The notes under the pieces were generated by a model. The model made no database searches, was not told where the DNA came from, and worked only from the letters and a program-made list of their open reading frames with translations. This document shows positions 17,690 through 29,645 of a DNA stretch of 64,000 nt, in pieces. The stretch spans positions 2,001,001 through 2,065,000 of the forward strand of contig NZ_CP137559.1 of NCBI RefSeq assembly GCF_019249725.2, given 5' to 3'. Source of the DNA: Segatella hominis (lineage in GTDB: Bacteria > Bacteroidota > Bacteroidia > Bacteroidales > Bacteroidaceae). Made by a program: the position numbers and the translations under genes. The stretch's first letter is position 1. Every line of letters begins with the position of its first letter.

Positions 17690-17702
<13 letters not shown>
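17606..17702 (+). repeat. Leader repeat B of the inversion switch
   Basis: 97 bp near-identical inverted copy of leader repeat A. The core at 17611-17629 is TATCTC-TCGTCAG-AAGATA, one base different from A and C in the right arm. It covers the leader and first codons of lipoprotein B. Upstream (17561-17605) I see no TAnnTTTG or TTTG pair, so B has no promoter of its own in this orientation. Confidence 0.93.
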
Positions 17703-21181
<3,479 letters not shown>

Positions 21182-21210
21182 TCTAGTGATTCCAAAATAA
21201 AGCTCTAATT

Positions 21211-21250
21211 AGAGGGTGTGCCTAAAAGAGCAGGCACATCCTCTTTTAAT
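21211..21250 (+). terminator. Intra-cassette terminator-like hairpin, cassette B
   Basis: 13-bp arms AGAGGGTGTGCCT (21211-21223) and AGGCACATCCTCT (21232-21244) with one G-U pair, followed by TTTTAATTTT. It lies between lipoprotein B and the small lipoprotein, the same place as in cassettes A and C. Confidence 0.8.
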
Positions 21251-21266
21251 TTTAAACCATTTTGAA

Positions 21267-21767
21267 ATGAAAAGAATCTATTTGTTTTTATTTTTTGCTG
21301 CCTGCACATTGACTTTCATTTCTTGCAACAAGAAAAAAGAAAGTAGAGAGCAACAAGTGCAAGAGTTCCGTTCTCAGCTGACCGCCGAGGATACAACAAC
21401 TATGCTTCAACTTTGTGACAACGCAATGAAAGAACTGAAGGCTCGTAACATAGACAAAGTTTTAGCTTCACTATATGAATATACAGACTCTACGCAGGAA
21501 GTAAAGCCGTTGAGCGATAAACTCAAGAAAAAATACGCCGCTCAGTTCAAGTTATTCCCAGTGTTGGACTACAAGAGAATTTACTATTCTTTTCAGTTGG
21601 AAGGATGTAATGACGTAAAGTATGAGGTTACATTTGCCACGGCAGAACAAGCTGGAACCGGTGACCCAGCAAAAACGGCATTTATGTTCAATCCTGTGAA
21701 AATCAATGACGAGTGGAAACTTTGCGTTAAGACACCTTCTGAAGATATAGACCAAGAATATCGTTAA
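21267..21767 (+). CDS. Small lipoprotein of the switch family, cassette B
   Basis: 166 aa from ATG 21267 (MKRIYLFLFFAACTLTFISC, lipobox FISC, then NKKKES). An earlier in-frame ATG at 21216 lies inside the terminator and was rejected. The middle ...VKPLSDKLKKKYAAQFKLFPVLDYKRIYY matches cassette C (VKPLPEKDKQMII ... FPVLDYHLESF), and the end FNPVKINDEWKLCV matches A and C. Basic residues after the Cys suggest retention in the periplasm. Function unknown; the conserved place suggests it serves the large lipoprotein or the OmpA protein. Confidence 0.8.
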   Translation: MKRIYLFLFFAACTLTFISCNKKKESREQQVQEFRSQLTAEDTTTMLQLCDNAMKELKARNIDKVLASLYEYTDSTQEVKPLSDKLKKKYAAQFKLFPVLDYKRIYYSFQLEGCNDVKYEVTFATAEQAGTGDPAKTAFMFNPVKINDEWKLCVKTPSEDIDQEYR

Positions 21768-21785
21768 TTGAAAAAACAAAAAATA

Positions 21786-24485
21786 ATGAAACAGCTATTA
21801 TTATTATTGCTTTTTACTTTTTGTGAATTGTCTATGTGGGGACAAAAGACATCTGTCTCCACATTTGACTTCACCTATCCTACGAAGTTGAATCCACAAA
21901 TTTCTATTTCCAACAATTTGACCTCTATAGATGTTTCGACTAGCGTTTTTACCGCAGGTAAATTATCCCTTTCCTTCCAAAAAGGACTGAATCAATATCT
22001 TGGGGCGCAGTATATAACCAATAGCACAAGCGACCCTAAGGAATACTTCCTTAAACTTTGCAGAGGTTGCTCTATGACAATCAGCGGTATGGAAGGTGTA
22101 ACCTTGGATTCCGTAAAATTTGAGGTAGAGAAGGATATGTATGATATCAACCTCTCAGAAAATATGCCTGGAACCCTTTCCGAAGATCGTTATAAGAGGT
22201 TTTGGAGTAAGAATGAAGGGCAAGTAGTAAATGCTATTTCATTCTACAACTCAGGTATAGCTTCTGAAATCAAAAAAATCACTGTTTATTACAAGGAGCC
22301 AATATCAATCATATCGCCAAGCAACACAAGCTTTGCCAGCAAAGTTTTAAGTAGCTTCTTAAGTGAAACTCTTACCTTCGCTTCAAGCATTACCTTAAAT
22401 ACATCAGGTATTGGTGCATACATTTCTGATGCAGAGGGAAACCATCATCCTCTTACATTATCCGCTAAAGGAAATCTAGTAACGTTAAGTGTCTCAAATG
22501 CTATTGCTACTGATGGTCAATATACTATATACATTCCAGAAGGTTGTATCTGGGATGCAAGTGGCTATTGCAACAAAGCGCTAACTTATAATTTTACTAT
22601 TAGCACCCCTAAGAATACTTTAACTTACACTACTGTTACACCTGCAGAGGGTGAAATTGACAAGTTGTCAAGCCCTATTGTTTTGGAATTTGACAAGCAC
22701 TTGATGGCAATAAGTAATAATGAGTTGTATATATACAAAGATGGTGCTAAGGCTGCAAAAGCAAAGATTGAAAGATCTAGCACTTCTTCTAAAGATGTAA
22801 TCATCAGCTTTGATATTCCAGAAGGACTTACAGAAAAGGGTATTTATACGTTAACTATTAATGAGGGCATCATTAAAGACCAATTGGAAGAAACTTATAA
22901 TCCTACTTTCACCCTGACTTACAAAGTTGGATACGAAAAGGAACCAGAAGTTTCCGAAACTTACTTGGCTGCTAAGAATTTGATCAGCAAGACCGGGGTT
23001 GGTTATCCTGCCGATGATAGTGAGGCACGCATTGCCCTAAAGAATCTTGTCGAACAAGTTCCATTTGCTTCTGACGAAGAGCTTACAAAAGCTATGCTAT
23101 CATTTTATAGCGAAAAGAACATAACCATGCCTGAAACTGGAAAATATTACACTATTTCCAATATCAGTCAGAGCAATAAGGTTCTTTATATTTCGGTCGA
23201 TGATGAAGAGAACGTATCATTGACAAGCAATAAAGCTAAGGCTACGGCATTCCTAAGTTCTTGCGAGGATGGCAAATATACATTCCAAACACAAGGAGGC
23301 AAGTATTTCTTTGTCAACGGATTAACTTCAGATAAAGGTAAGTCATTGGATTTAAAGAAGTTCTCTCTATCTGGCGTAGATGACAAATTGGTATTAGGTA
23401 CGTTTAGTATCTATGGTTATTGCACTACAAACTCTGAGGACACAGAATTGAACGCCTATGCTTTGGTAAACCATTCTACAGGTAAAATCTCTACTGATGT
23501 TACTGCTTCGAGCTTGCACTTCAATGAAAAGCAATCAAATGCCTTTATGTTTACCGAAACGGCAAAGCCTGCAGAGGAAGCAACAGCTGTTGATTTCCAC
23601 ATGTCGCTTATTTGCACTGAGTTTACTGCCGATAATGGAATTTTGGAGTTGTCAACTGCAGGATACTCAGGATTGTCTTTGAATCCTGATAAGCAAAATG
23701 CCTCTCTCCTCAACAAAGAGCAGAAGGAGATTGGACAACTCAACATGACTTTAGGAAACAATGGAAATGTGAAGATTCCATTTAGTCAACTTTCCAATGA
23801 CACTTACTATGTTAAGGTTTCAAAAGGAAGCATACTTGGCGTCAAGGATGGGCAAACTTATACAAATAAGGAATTTACAGTTCCATTTACTGTTAAGAAA
23901 CAGGATATAGTTGTTCCAGACAATCCTGAATTTGACTATAGCTACAACAGTTTTTGGTATGTACCTTTTGAGTCTGAATATTATCACGATATTGACTTGA
24001 ATGGATTCAGCATAACAGATGCAGGTGATTTCGACGGTTTCGTTGTCAACGAAAGTAAAATGATAGAATTGGTACAACCTGATACATATCGAACTGTAAA
24101 AACTGGGCATTTCAAGAAGATTGATTACTTGCCAGGCTATCCTGAATACACAAATGCTTACCAGATAGAGTTTGATACCCCAATTAAATCTGGTGACTTG
24201 AAATCAGACAGGTATGTATTTGTCATTCCTATAGGAACATTTGGCGACAACAATTACGCAAAGTACTTGTCTGACCCTACATCAATCTCTCCTAGCAAAT
24301 GCAAGGTCAACCCTGTCATGAGAATCGTCTACAAAGTTGACAACGACAAGGCTACTGGTATTGATGAGATTACAACTGACTCGAATAAACCAAGCATCAT
24401 CTACGATTTGATGGGCCGTCGAGTACAAAACATGTCTCGCCCTGGCATCTACATCGTCAACGGCAAGAAGGTTGTCAAGAAGTAA
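21786..24485 (+). CDS. Large secreted protein with Ig-like domains and type A sorting-like C-terminus, cassette B
   Basis: 899 aa from ATG 21786; the TTG at 21768 directly after the preceding stop is in frame but adds only six residues. Signal peptide MKQLLLLLLFTFCELSMWGQ. Residues about 280-390 look like bacterial Ig-like repeats (TYTTVTPAEGEIDKLSSPIV...). The C-terminus ATGIDEITTDSNKPSIIYDL followed by MGRRVQNMSRPGIYIVNGKK is a typical type A C-terminal sorting-like domain of Prevotella and relatives, implying export across the outer membrane. No enzyme motif is visible. Its first Met follows the small lipoprotein stop by 18 nt. Cassettes A and C have no homologue. Confidence 0.75.
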   Translation: MKQLLLLLLFTFCELSMWGQKTSVSTFDFTYPTKLNPQISISNNLTSIDVSTSVFTAGKLSLSFQKGLNQYLGAQYITNSTSDPKEYFLKLCRGCSMTISGMEGVTLDSVKFEVEKDMYDINLSENMPGTLSEDRYKRFWSKNEGQVVNAISFYNSGIASEIKKITVYYKEPISIISPSNTSFASKVLSSFLSETLTFASSITLNTSGIGAYISDAEGNHHPLTLSAKGNLVTLSVSNAIATDGQYTIYIPEGCIWDASGYCNKALTYNFTISTPKNTLTYTTVTPAEGEIDKLSSPIVLEFDKHLMAISNNELYIYKDGAKAAKAKIERSSTSSKDVIISFDIPEGLTEKGIYTLTINEGIIKDQLEETYNPTFTLTYKVGYEKEPEVSETYLAAKNLISKTGVGYPADDSEARIALKNLVEQVPFASDEELTKAMLSFYSEKNITMPETGKYYTISNISQSNKVLYISVDDEENVSLTSNKAKATAFLSSCEDGKYTFQTQGGKYFFVNGLTSDKGKSLDLKKFSLSGVDDKLVLGTFSIYGYCTTNSEDTELNAYALVNHSTGKISTDVTASSLHFNEKQSNAFMFTETAKPAEEATAVDFHMSLICTEFTADNGILELSTAGYSGLSLNPDKQNASLLNKEQKEIGQLNMTLGNNGNVKIPFSQLSNDTYYVKVSKGSILGVKDGQTYTNKEFTVPFTVKKQDIVVPDNPEFDYSYNSFWYVPFESEYYHDIDLNGFSITDAGDFDGFVVNESKMIELVQPDTYRTVKTGHFKKIDYLPGYPEYTNAYQIEFDTPIKSGDLKSDRYVFVIPIGTFGDNNYAKYLSDPTSISPSKCKVNPVMRIVYKVDNDKATGIDEITTDSNKPSIIYDLMGRRVQNMSRPGIYIVNGKKVVKK

Positions 24486-24494
24486 ATATAGAAA

Positions 24495-24522
24495 GTCTTC
24501 TAGCTGCTCGCAGCTAGAAGAC
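24495..24522. other. Strong stem-loop between the 899-aa gene and ompA, cassette B
   Basis: Perfect 12-bp stem GTCTTCTAGCTG / CAGCTAGAAGAC with a 4-nt loop. On the coding strand it is followed by A-rich sequence, not T-rich, so it is not a standard intrinsic terminator; it may protect or process the mRNA. Confidence 0.6.
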
Positions 24523-24569
24523 AAAAAAGAGAAACAATAAGTATTACATAATAAAACAATTAAACAGTT

Positions 24570-25703
24570 ATGAAAAAGTCTAAAGTTTTATTGGCTGCTG
24601 CTTTGATGGGTATGAGCACAGCTGCTATGGCTCAGGCCACTTACACAGATTCCGAGGAGAACGTGTACACTTTCCAAAAGCATTGGTTCCTAGACCTCCA
24701 AGGTGGTGCTCAGTACACACTCGGCGAAGCTAAGTTTGGTGACTTGATTTCTCCTAACGTACAATTAGGACTTGGTTATCAGTTCAACCCAGTATTCGGC
24801 ATGCGCCTCCAGGCTAACGGATGGCAGAGCAAGGGTGGATGGGCTGCTTATCGTGATAAAATCGGTGATGCGCCATTCTCTGCTGACTATAAATTCAACT
24901 ACGTGGCTCCAGGTTTGGATTTCATGTTCAACTTGAGCAATCTCTTCTGTGGCTGGAATCCTAACCGTGTGTTCAACGTGACTGCCTTCGTCGGTGGTGG
25001 TGCCAACATCGCCTGGGGTAACGACGAGGCCAATGAAATTGGTGCACACATCAAGGACCTCGACAAGTACAACTTGTTGTATCTCTGGGATGGTACCAAG
25101 ATACGTCCATTCGGTCGTGCAGGTCTCGACTTAGAGTTTAAGGTAAGCAAGTCTGTAAGCATCATGTTGGAGGGTAATGCCAACATCACTACCGACAAGT
25201 ACAATTCCAAGAACGCAGACAACCCAGACTGGTACTTCAACGCACTCGCTGGTCTTCGCATCAACCTCGGCAAGAGCCACACCAAGACTGAGCCTGTGAA
25301 GGAAGTTCCTGCTCCACGTCCAGTAGAGGAATATGTAAAGCCAGAACCTAAACCAGCTCCAGTAGAGGAGAAGAAGGTTGAGGAGATTCGTCGTGACGTA
25401 TTCTTCGTTATCAACTCCAATAAGATTCGTGAGTCTGAGGACGCTAAGATCAAGGAAGTAGTTGACTACTTGAACCAGTATCCTGAGGCAAAGGTAGTCG
25501 TAACAGGTTATGCAGATGCTGGTACAGGTAACAATACCATCAACGACCGCATTTCTGCTAAGCGTGCTGCAGCTGTAGTAAAGGTTCTCAAAGAGAAATA
25601 TGGTATTGAAGAATCCAGAATCACTGAGGATTCAAAGGGTGCTCGTGTTCAACCATTCTCTGAGAATGACAAGAACCGTGTTTCTATCATGGTTGCAAAA
25701 TAA
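24570..25703 (+). CDS. OmpA-family outer-membrane protein, cassette B
   Basis: 377 aa. Signal peptide MKKSKVLLAAALMGMSTAAMAQ, beta-barrel domain, Pro-rich linker (PVKEVPAPRPVEEYVKPEPK) and C-terminal OmpA domain (VVVTGYADAGTGNNTINDRI ... SAKRAAAVVKVLKEKYG) that should bind peptidoglycan. The last ~450 bp are nearly identical in DNA to the cassette C gene (34025-35158), pointing to recent duplication or gene conversion. Last gene of cassette B, followed by two hairpins. Confidence 0.9.
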   Translation: MKKSKVLLAAALMGMSTAAMAQATYTDSEENVYTFQKHWFLDLQGGAQYTLGEAKFGDLISPNVQLGLGYQFNPVFGMRLQANGWQSKGGWAAYRDKIGDAPFSADYKFNYVAPGLDFMFNLSNLFCGWNPNRVFNVTAFVGGGANIAWGNDEANEIGAHIKDLDKYNLLYLWDGTKIRPFGRAGLDLEFKVSKSVSIMLEGNANITTDKYNSKNADNPDWYFNALAGLRINLGKSHTKTEPVKEVPAPRPVEEYVKPEPKPAPVEEKKVEEIRRDVFFVINSNKIRESEDAKIKEVVDYLNQYPEAKVVVTGYADAGTGNNTINDRISAKRAAAVVKVLKEKYGIEESRITEDSKGARVQPFSENDKNRVSIMVAK

Positions 25704-25718
25704 AGATTGAAACAATAA

Positions 25719-25741
25719 CCATTCTCTAAAAGTGAGAATGG
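25719..25741 (+). terminator. Hairpin after cassette B
   Basis: Perfect 8-bp stem CCATTCTC / GAGAATGG, 7-nt loop, 16 nt after the ompA stop codon. The following sequence is A-rich, so termination is more likely at the next hairpin. Confidence 0.5.
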
Positions 25742-25749
25742 CAAAAAAC

Positions 25750-25797
25750 AAAGCGAGGTTTCCATAGGAGTCAAATCCATCCTGGAAACCTCGCTTT
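25750..25797. terminator. Bidirectional terminator between cassette B and the DUF1703 pair
   Basis: Perfect 14-bp stem AAAGCGAGGTTTCC / GGAAACCTCGCTTT with A-run before and T-run after, serving the two converging transcripts. Confidence 0.85.
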
Positions 25798-25799
25798 TA

Positions 25800-27545
25800 C
25801 TATACCTCATCCATTCGAAAGAGTTTCCAACCATTGAACTGCATGATAATCTTATGCAATTGGGTGCCTTGGCGCAGAGCCTCAACCCTTGGCGCCTCAG
25901 CATAATGCATAATTTGTTCTATGGCATCATCCCATTGCTTCTTGATGGCTGCCTCGTATGCTTCCAGGCTCATTCCCTTCTCTCTCTTGGGAATCAATTT
26001 CAACTCGATGATATAGCTATGTTTGGAAGCATAATGGGTCAAGTCTGGCAACAGGAAGAAGTCACAATAACCATGATTCAATTCCAACTCTGGTGCCGTC
26101 ATGTAGTAAGCATTCAAGTTGAGGTACGCCATGAAGAAACCTTGTATATTTCGCTCCGCCTCGATGCCGTCACGAACGGAAGATACCTTGGCGTACGAAT
26201 CTGCCAGGAACTGCAAAGCGTCATGCCACTTGCCATCGTATGCCATGTCATAATAATTATCAGTTAGTGCCTCAGTATCTAAAGAGGCCTTTTCTTCGTA
26301 CTTTTCCAACAAATACTCATAATACTGCTTGCGCACATTATTATTAGGAATTCCTAATATCATTTTGGTTCCACGAGTACCCTTGATGGTCAGCATTCCA
26401 TAATAGAAAAGCAAACTAGCAAACATGCGAGGATTTGTCAAAGTCTCGGCAGGAAACGTTGTTTCTATATTCGATACGATTTCCCCCTTTTCGGCAATCT
26501 CATAGATAATACCCTTACGGTTACCATCCAGTTTGTCCAATTGGAGAAGTTTCTTCATTTTATTGTAATCCGTCTTGGTATTCGGGTCTATCATCTGCTT
26601 TGGGGCTTCTCCTGTTTCTGCATAGTTTCGAAGAAAATAAAGCACCATATCACAATTGAACACCTTGCTTTGAGTCCGCAATGCATCCTCGGAGAAACAA
26701 TAGTTGTCATACCAAGGCTTCATCTCTGCGATTACTGATTCTATATCGCAATCAGGACGAACTTTTCCAAAGCTCTTGAAATATTCAAACATCTCTCGAA
26801 CTTCCTCTGTGGAAAAGCCAAGCATCTGGTTAAACTTAGGGTTTGTAGAGATATGCCAACCTACATTGAATCCACTCGTTAAATCATCTAAGGTAACAGG
26901 GCTGACTCCCGTCATAAAGATACGAGTGAACATACCTTTGAACACCTTGAATATCTCCCTGTAAAAACCCTTTGCGTGTGTTAATGCCCAATACACTTTC
27001 TCGCCATGCTCATTGAGTACGACATTGGTAAAGTTGTCATATTCGTCAACAATAAGATACAGTTGCATATTAGCGTCCTTCGCCTCTGCATCTATCATAT
27101 TTAGTTTATCTACTGCACTATATGCTTTCTTAATACTCTCAACTGTTTCAGGCCGATAAGCATCAGCATACTTTTCAATGAAATTATTGAGCCTTATATT
27201 GCAATAACTGTTGAATTTTTCTTTCAATTCCTTGATATCTCCTCCTATTTTCGAGAAATCCAAGTAGAGGATTTGGAATTTATTGTGAAGTTCAGTCGCA
27301 TGCTTTCCAATCCACAAATTGCCAAACAACTCTTGGAATTCATCTTTTCTATTGAGGTCATAATAAGCGCACATCATGCTAGTCCAAAGGCTCTTGCCAA
27401 AACGACGAGGACGAATGAAAAACAGATTGCGAGGTTGCTCTTCCAACTTTGGAAGATACATGGTTTTATCCACATAATACATGTTGGAACGTATTATCTC
27501 AATGAAATCAGAGACACTATAGGGTATTTCCTTTATCTTGTTCAT
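25800..27545 (-). CDS. DUF1703 AAA-ATPase-like / PD-(D/E)XK nuclease-like protein (copy 2)
   Basis: 581 aa. N-terminal YYVDKTMYLPKLEE, P-loop-like [13 protein letters not shown], Walker B-like YLIVDEYDNFTNVV and the GVSPVTLDDL sensor-like region of the family. The C-terminal nuclease-like core includes LELNHGYCDFFLLPDL and SYIIELKLIPK. Follows copy 3 after 25 nt in the same direction and probably shares its promoter. Several hundred bases toward the 3' end (around 26037-26260) are almost identical to copy 3. Function is not known; the pair sits at the downstream end of cassette B. Confidence 0.85.
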   Translation of the reverse strand: MNKIKEIPYSVSDFIEIIRSNMYYVDKTMYLPKLEEQPRNLFFIRPRRFGKSLWTSMMCAYYDLNRKDEFQELFGNLWIGKHATELHNKFQILYLDFSKIGGDIKELKEKFNSYCNIRLNNFIEKYADAYRPETVESIKKAYSAVDKLNMIDAEAKDANMQLYLIVDEYDNFTNVVLNEHGEKVYWALTHAKGFYREIFKVFKGMFTRIFMTGVSPVTLDDLTSGFNVGWHISTNPKFNQMLGFSTEEVREMFEYFKSFGKVRPDCDIESVIAEMKPWYDNYCFSEDALRTQSKVFNCDMVLYFLRNYAETGEAPKQMIDPNTKTDYNKMKKLLQLDKLDGNRKGIIYEIAEKGEIVSNIETTFPAETLTNPRMFASLLFYYGMLTIKGTRGTKMILGIPNNNVRKQYYEYLLEKYEEKASLDTEALTDNYYDMAYDGKWHDALQFLADSYAKVSSVRDGIEAERNIQGFFMAYLNLNAYYMTAPELELNHGYCDFFLLPDLTHYASKHSYIIELKLIPKREKGMSLEAYEAAIKKQWDDAIEQIMHYAEAPRVEALRQGTQLHKIIMQFNGWKLFRMDEV

Positions 27546-27570
27546 AATTGTTCGATTTATAAACTGAAAA

Positions 27571-29319
27571 TTAATTTACTTCATCCATCCGAAAGAGTTT
27601 CCATCCATCGAACTGCATGATGATCTTATGCAATTGGGTACCTTGGCGAAGAGCCTCAACCCTTGGAGCCTCAGCATAATGCTTAATTTGCACCTCGGCA
27701 GCATCCCATTGCTGCTGGATGGCAGCCTCGTATGTCTCTTGACTCATACCTTTTTCTTTTTTGGGGATGAGTTTTAATTCCAAGATGTAGCAGTGCTTGG
27801 AGGCATAATGGGTCAAGTCTGGCAACAAGAAGAAGTCACAATAACCATGATTCAATTCCAACTCTGGTGCCGTCATGTAGTAAGCATTCAAGTTGAGGTA
27901 CGCCATGAAGAAACCTTGTATATTTCGCTCCGCCTCGATGCCGTCACGAACGGAAGATACTTTGGCGTACGAATCTGCCAGAAACTGCAAAGCGTCATGC
28001 CACTTGCCATCGTAGGCCATGTCATAAAAATAGTCTTCAAGTTGATTCGTATCCAAGGAAGCCTTTTCTTCATACTGCTCTAACAAATACTCGTAGTACT
28101 GCTTGCGTACATTATTATTAGGAATGCCCAATATAAGGCGACTTCCACGAGTACCCTTGATGGTCAACATTCCATAATAAAACAACAGACTGACAAACAT
28201 ATTGGGATTTGTCAAAGTCTCGGCTGGAAATGTCGTCTCTAAATTCGATATGATTTTCCCCTTCTCGGCTATTTCTAGTATAACTCCCTTACGATTGCCA
28301 TCCAGTTTGTCCAATTGAAGGAGTTTCTTCATCTTGTTATAATCAGTCTTGGTGTTTGGGTCTATCATCTCTTCAGGAGCTTCGCCAGTCTCAGCATAGT
28401 TCCGAAGATAATAAAGAACCATGTCGCAATTGAATACCTTGCTTTGGGTTTGCAAAGCATTCTTTGAGAAGCAATAGTTGTCATACCAAGGCTTCATTTC
28501 TGCGATTACAGATTCTACATCGCAATCGGGACGAACTTTTCCTGCACTCTTGAAATATTCAAACATCTCACGTACATCCTCGGCAGAGAACCCCAACATC
28601 TGATTGAAGGCTGGCTTTGTAGATATGTGCCAACCTATATTGAAGCCACTGGTTAGGTCGTCCAGGGTCACAGGACTGACTCCTGTCATGAAGATGCGAG
28701 TGAACATACCCTTGAACACCTTGAAAATCTCTCGATAAAAGCCTTTCGCATGGGTCAATGCCCAATACACCTTCTCGCCATGCTCGTTGAGCACGACATT
28801 GGTAAAGTTGTCATACTCGTCAATGATAAGATATAGCTGCATGTTTGCATCCTTTGCTTCGGTATCTATCATATTCAGCTTATCCACTGCGGTAGGGGCA
28901 CTCTTTATTTTCTCGACAATTTCAGGGCGGTAGGCCCTCTTATATCTTTCTATGAAATTATCGAGTCGGATGTTGCAATAATTATTGAAATTCTCCTTCA
29001 AATCCTTTATATCTCCCCCGATTTTAGAAAAATCCAAGAACAAGACCTGAAACTTTCCTCGGTAAGGTGTTGGATGGGAGCCAATCCATAATTTGCCGAA
29101 CAGTTCCTCAAACCTATCAGACTGGTTGATGTCATAGTAAGCACACATCATGCTCAGCAAGAGGCTCTTGCCGAAGCGACGAGGGCGTATGAAGAACAAG
29201 CTATCCGCCTCCTCTTCCAACTTAGGGATATACATTGTCTTGTCAACATAATATTGATTTCTCTTTATTATATCGACAAAGTCAGAAACACCGTAAGGTA
29301 TACGTTTCACATTCTCCAT
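27571..29319 (-). CDS. DUF1703 AAA-ATPase-like / PD-(D/E)XK nuclease-like protein (copy 3)
   Basis: 582 aa, paralogue of copy 2 with the same order: [61 protein letters not shown], and C-terminal ELNHGYCDFFLLP ... CYILELKLIPKKEKG. More distant from copy 1 (6041-7606). The start at 29319 lies 26 nt from a full promoter. Being enclosed between leader repeats B and C, this pair would be inverted together with cassette B when A and C leaders recombine, or lost if B and C leaders recombine. Confidence 0.85.
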   Translation of the reverse strand: MENVKRIPYGVSDFVDIIKRNQYYVDKTMYIPKLEEEADSLFFIRPRRFGKSLLLSMMCAYYDINQSDRFEELFGKLWIGSHPTPYRGKFQVLFLDFSKIGGDIKDLKENFNNYCNIRLDNFIERYKRAYRPEIVEKIKSAPTAVDKLNMIDTEAKDANMQLYLIIDEYDNFTNVVLNEHGEKVYWALTHAKGFYREIFKVFKGMFTRIFMTGVSPVTLDDLTSGFNIGWHISTKPAFNQMLGFSAEDVREMFEYFKSAGKVRPDCDVESVIAEMKPWYDNYCFSKNALQTQSKVFNCDMVLYYLRNYAETGEAPEEMIDPNTKTDYNKMKKLLQLDKLDGNRKGVILEIAEKGKIISNLETTFPAETLTNPNMFVSLLFYYGMLTIKGTRGSRLILGIPNNNVRKQYYEYLLEQYEEKASLDTNQLEDYFYDMAYDGKWHDALQFLADSYAKVSSVRDGIEAERNIQGFFMAYLNLNAYYMTAPELELNHGYCDFFLLPDLTHYASKHCYILELKLIPKKEKGMSQETYEAAIQQQWDAAEVQIKHYAEAPRVEALRQGTQLHKIIMQFDGWKLFRMDEVN

Positions 29320-29344
29320 GTTTATTTTATTTTCTGTTTTGCTG

Positions 29345-29375
29345 CAAAATTAAGCAAAAATATCGTAACCTCAAA
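29345..29375 (-). promoter_or_regulatory. Promoter of the DUF1703 gene pair
   Basis: Minus strand TTTG (29375-29372), 19 nt, TAATTTTG (29352-29345). It points away from lipoprotein C. Between it and leader repeat C (29376-29550) I see no gene, and only one-mismatch plus-strand -7-like words (CAGCTTTG 29403, TACATTTC 29439) without a proper -33 box. Confidence 0.8.
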
Positions 29376-29550
29376 ACTTTTCGCTTCATTTCTTTTATTA
29401 TGCAGCTTTGTCTTCGAAACGGGAGTCTGATTTATTTTTACATTTCTTGGGGTGATTTGCCTTGCGCAAGCTTCAACCTATCCTCCTTTTCGTCCATAAA
29501 GATCTACATCTGTACCTCCAAAACACATAGATTCTCCATATCAGCGACGA

Positions 29551-29645
29551 TAATATCTCTCGTCAGGAGATAGAGAGAAAATGCATAGAATAAAGTAGTT
29601 AATATATACAATGTTTAATTAATTTTTATCGTATGAAAAGAAAGT
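29551..29645 (+). repeat. Leader repeat C of the inversion switch
   Basis: 95 bp near-identical to leader repeats A (inverted) and B (direct). Core TATCTC-TCGTCAG-GAGATA at 29554-29572 is identical to that of A. It covers the leader and first codons of lipoprotein C. Upstream sequence differs completely from that of A and B, and shows no full promoter reading into C. Confidence 0.93.

Noticed and set aside
29403..29446. Possible own promoter for lipoprotein C (CAGCTTTG, TACATTTC)
   Set aside because: Each has one mismatch in the -7 box, lacks a correctly spaced TTTG, and lies more than 100 nt from the leader; kept only as a caveat.
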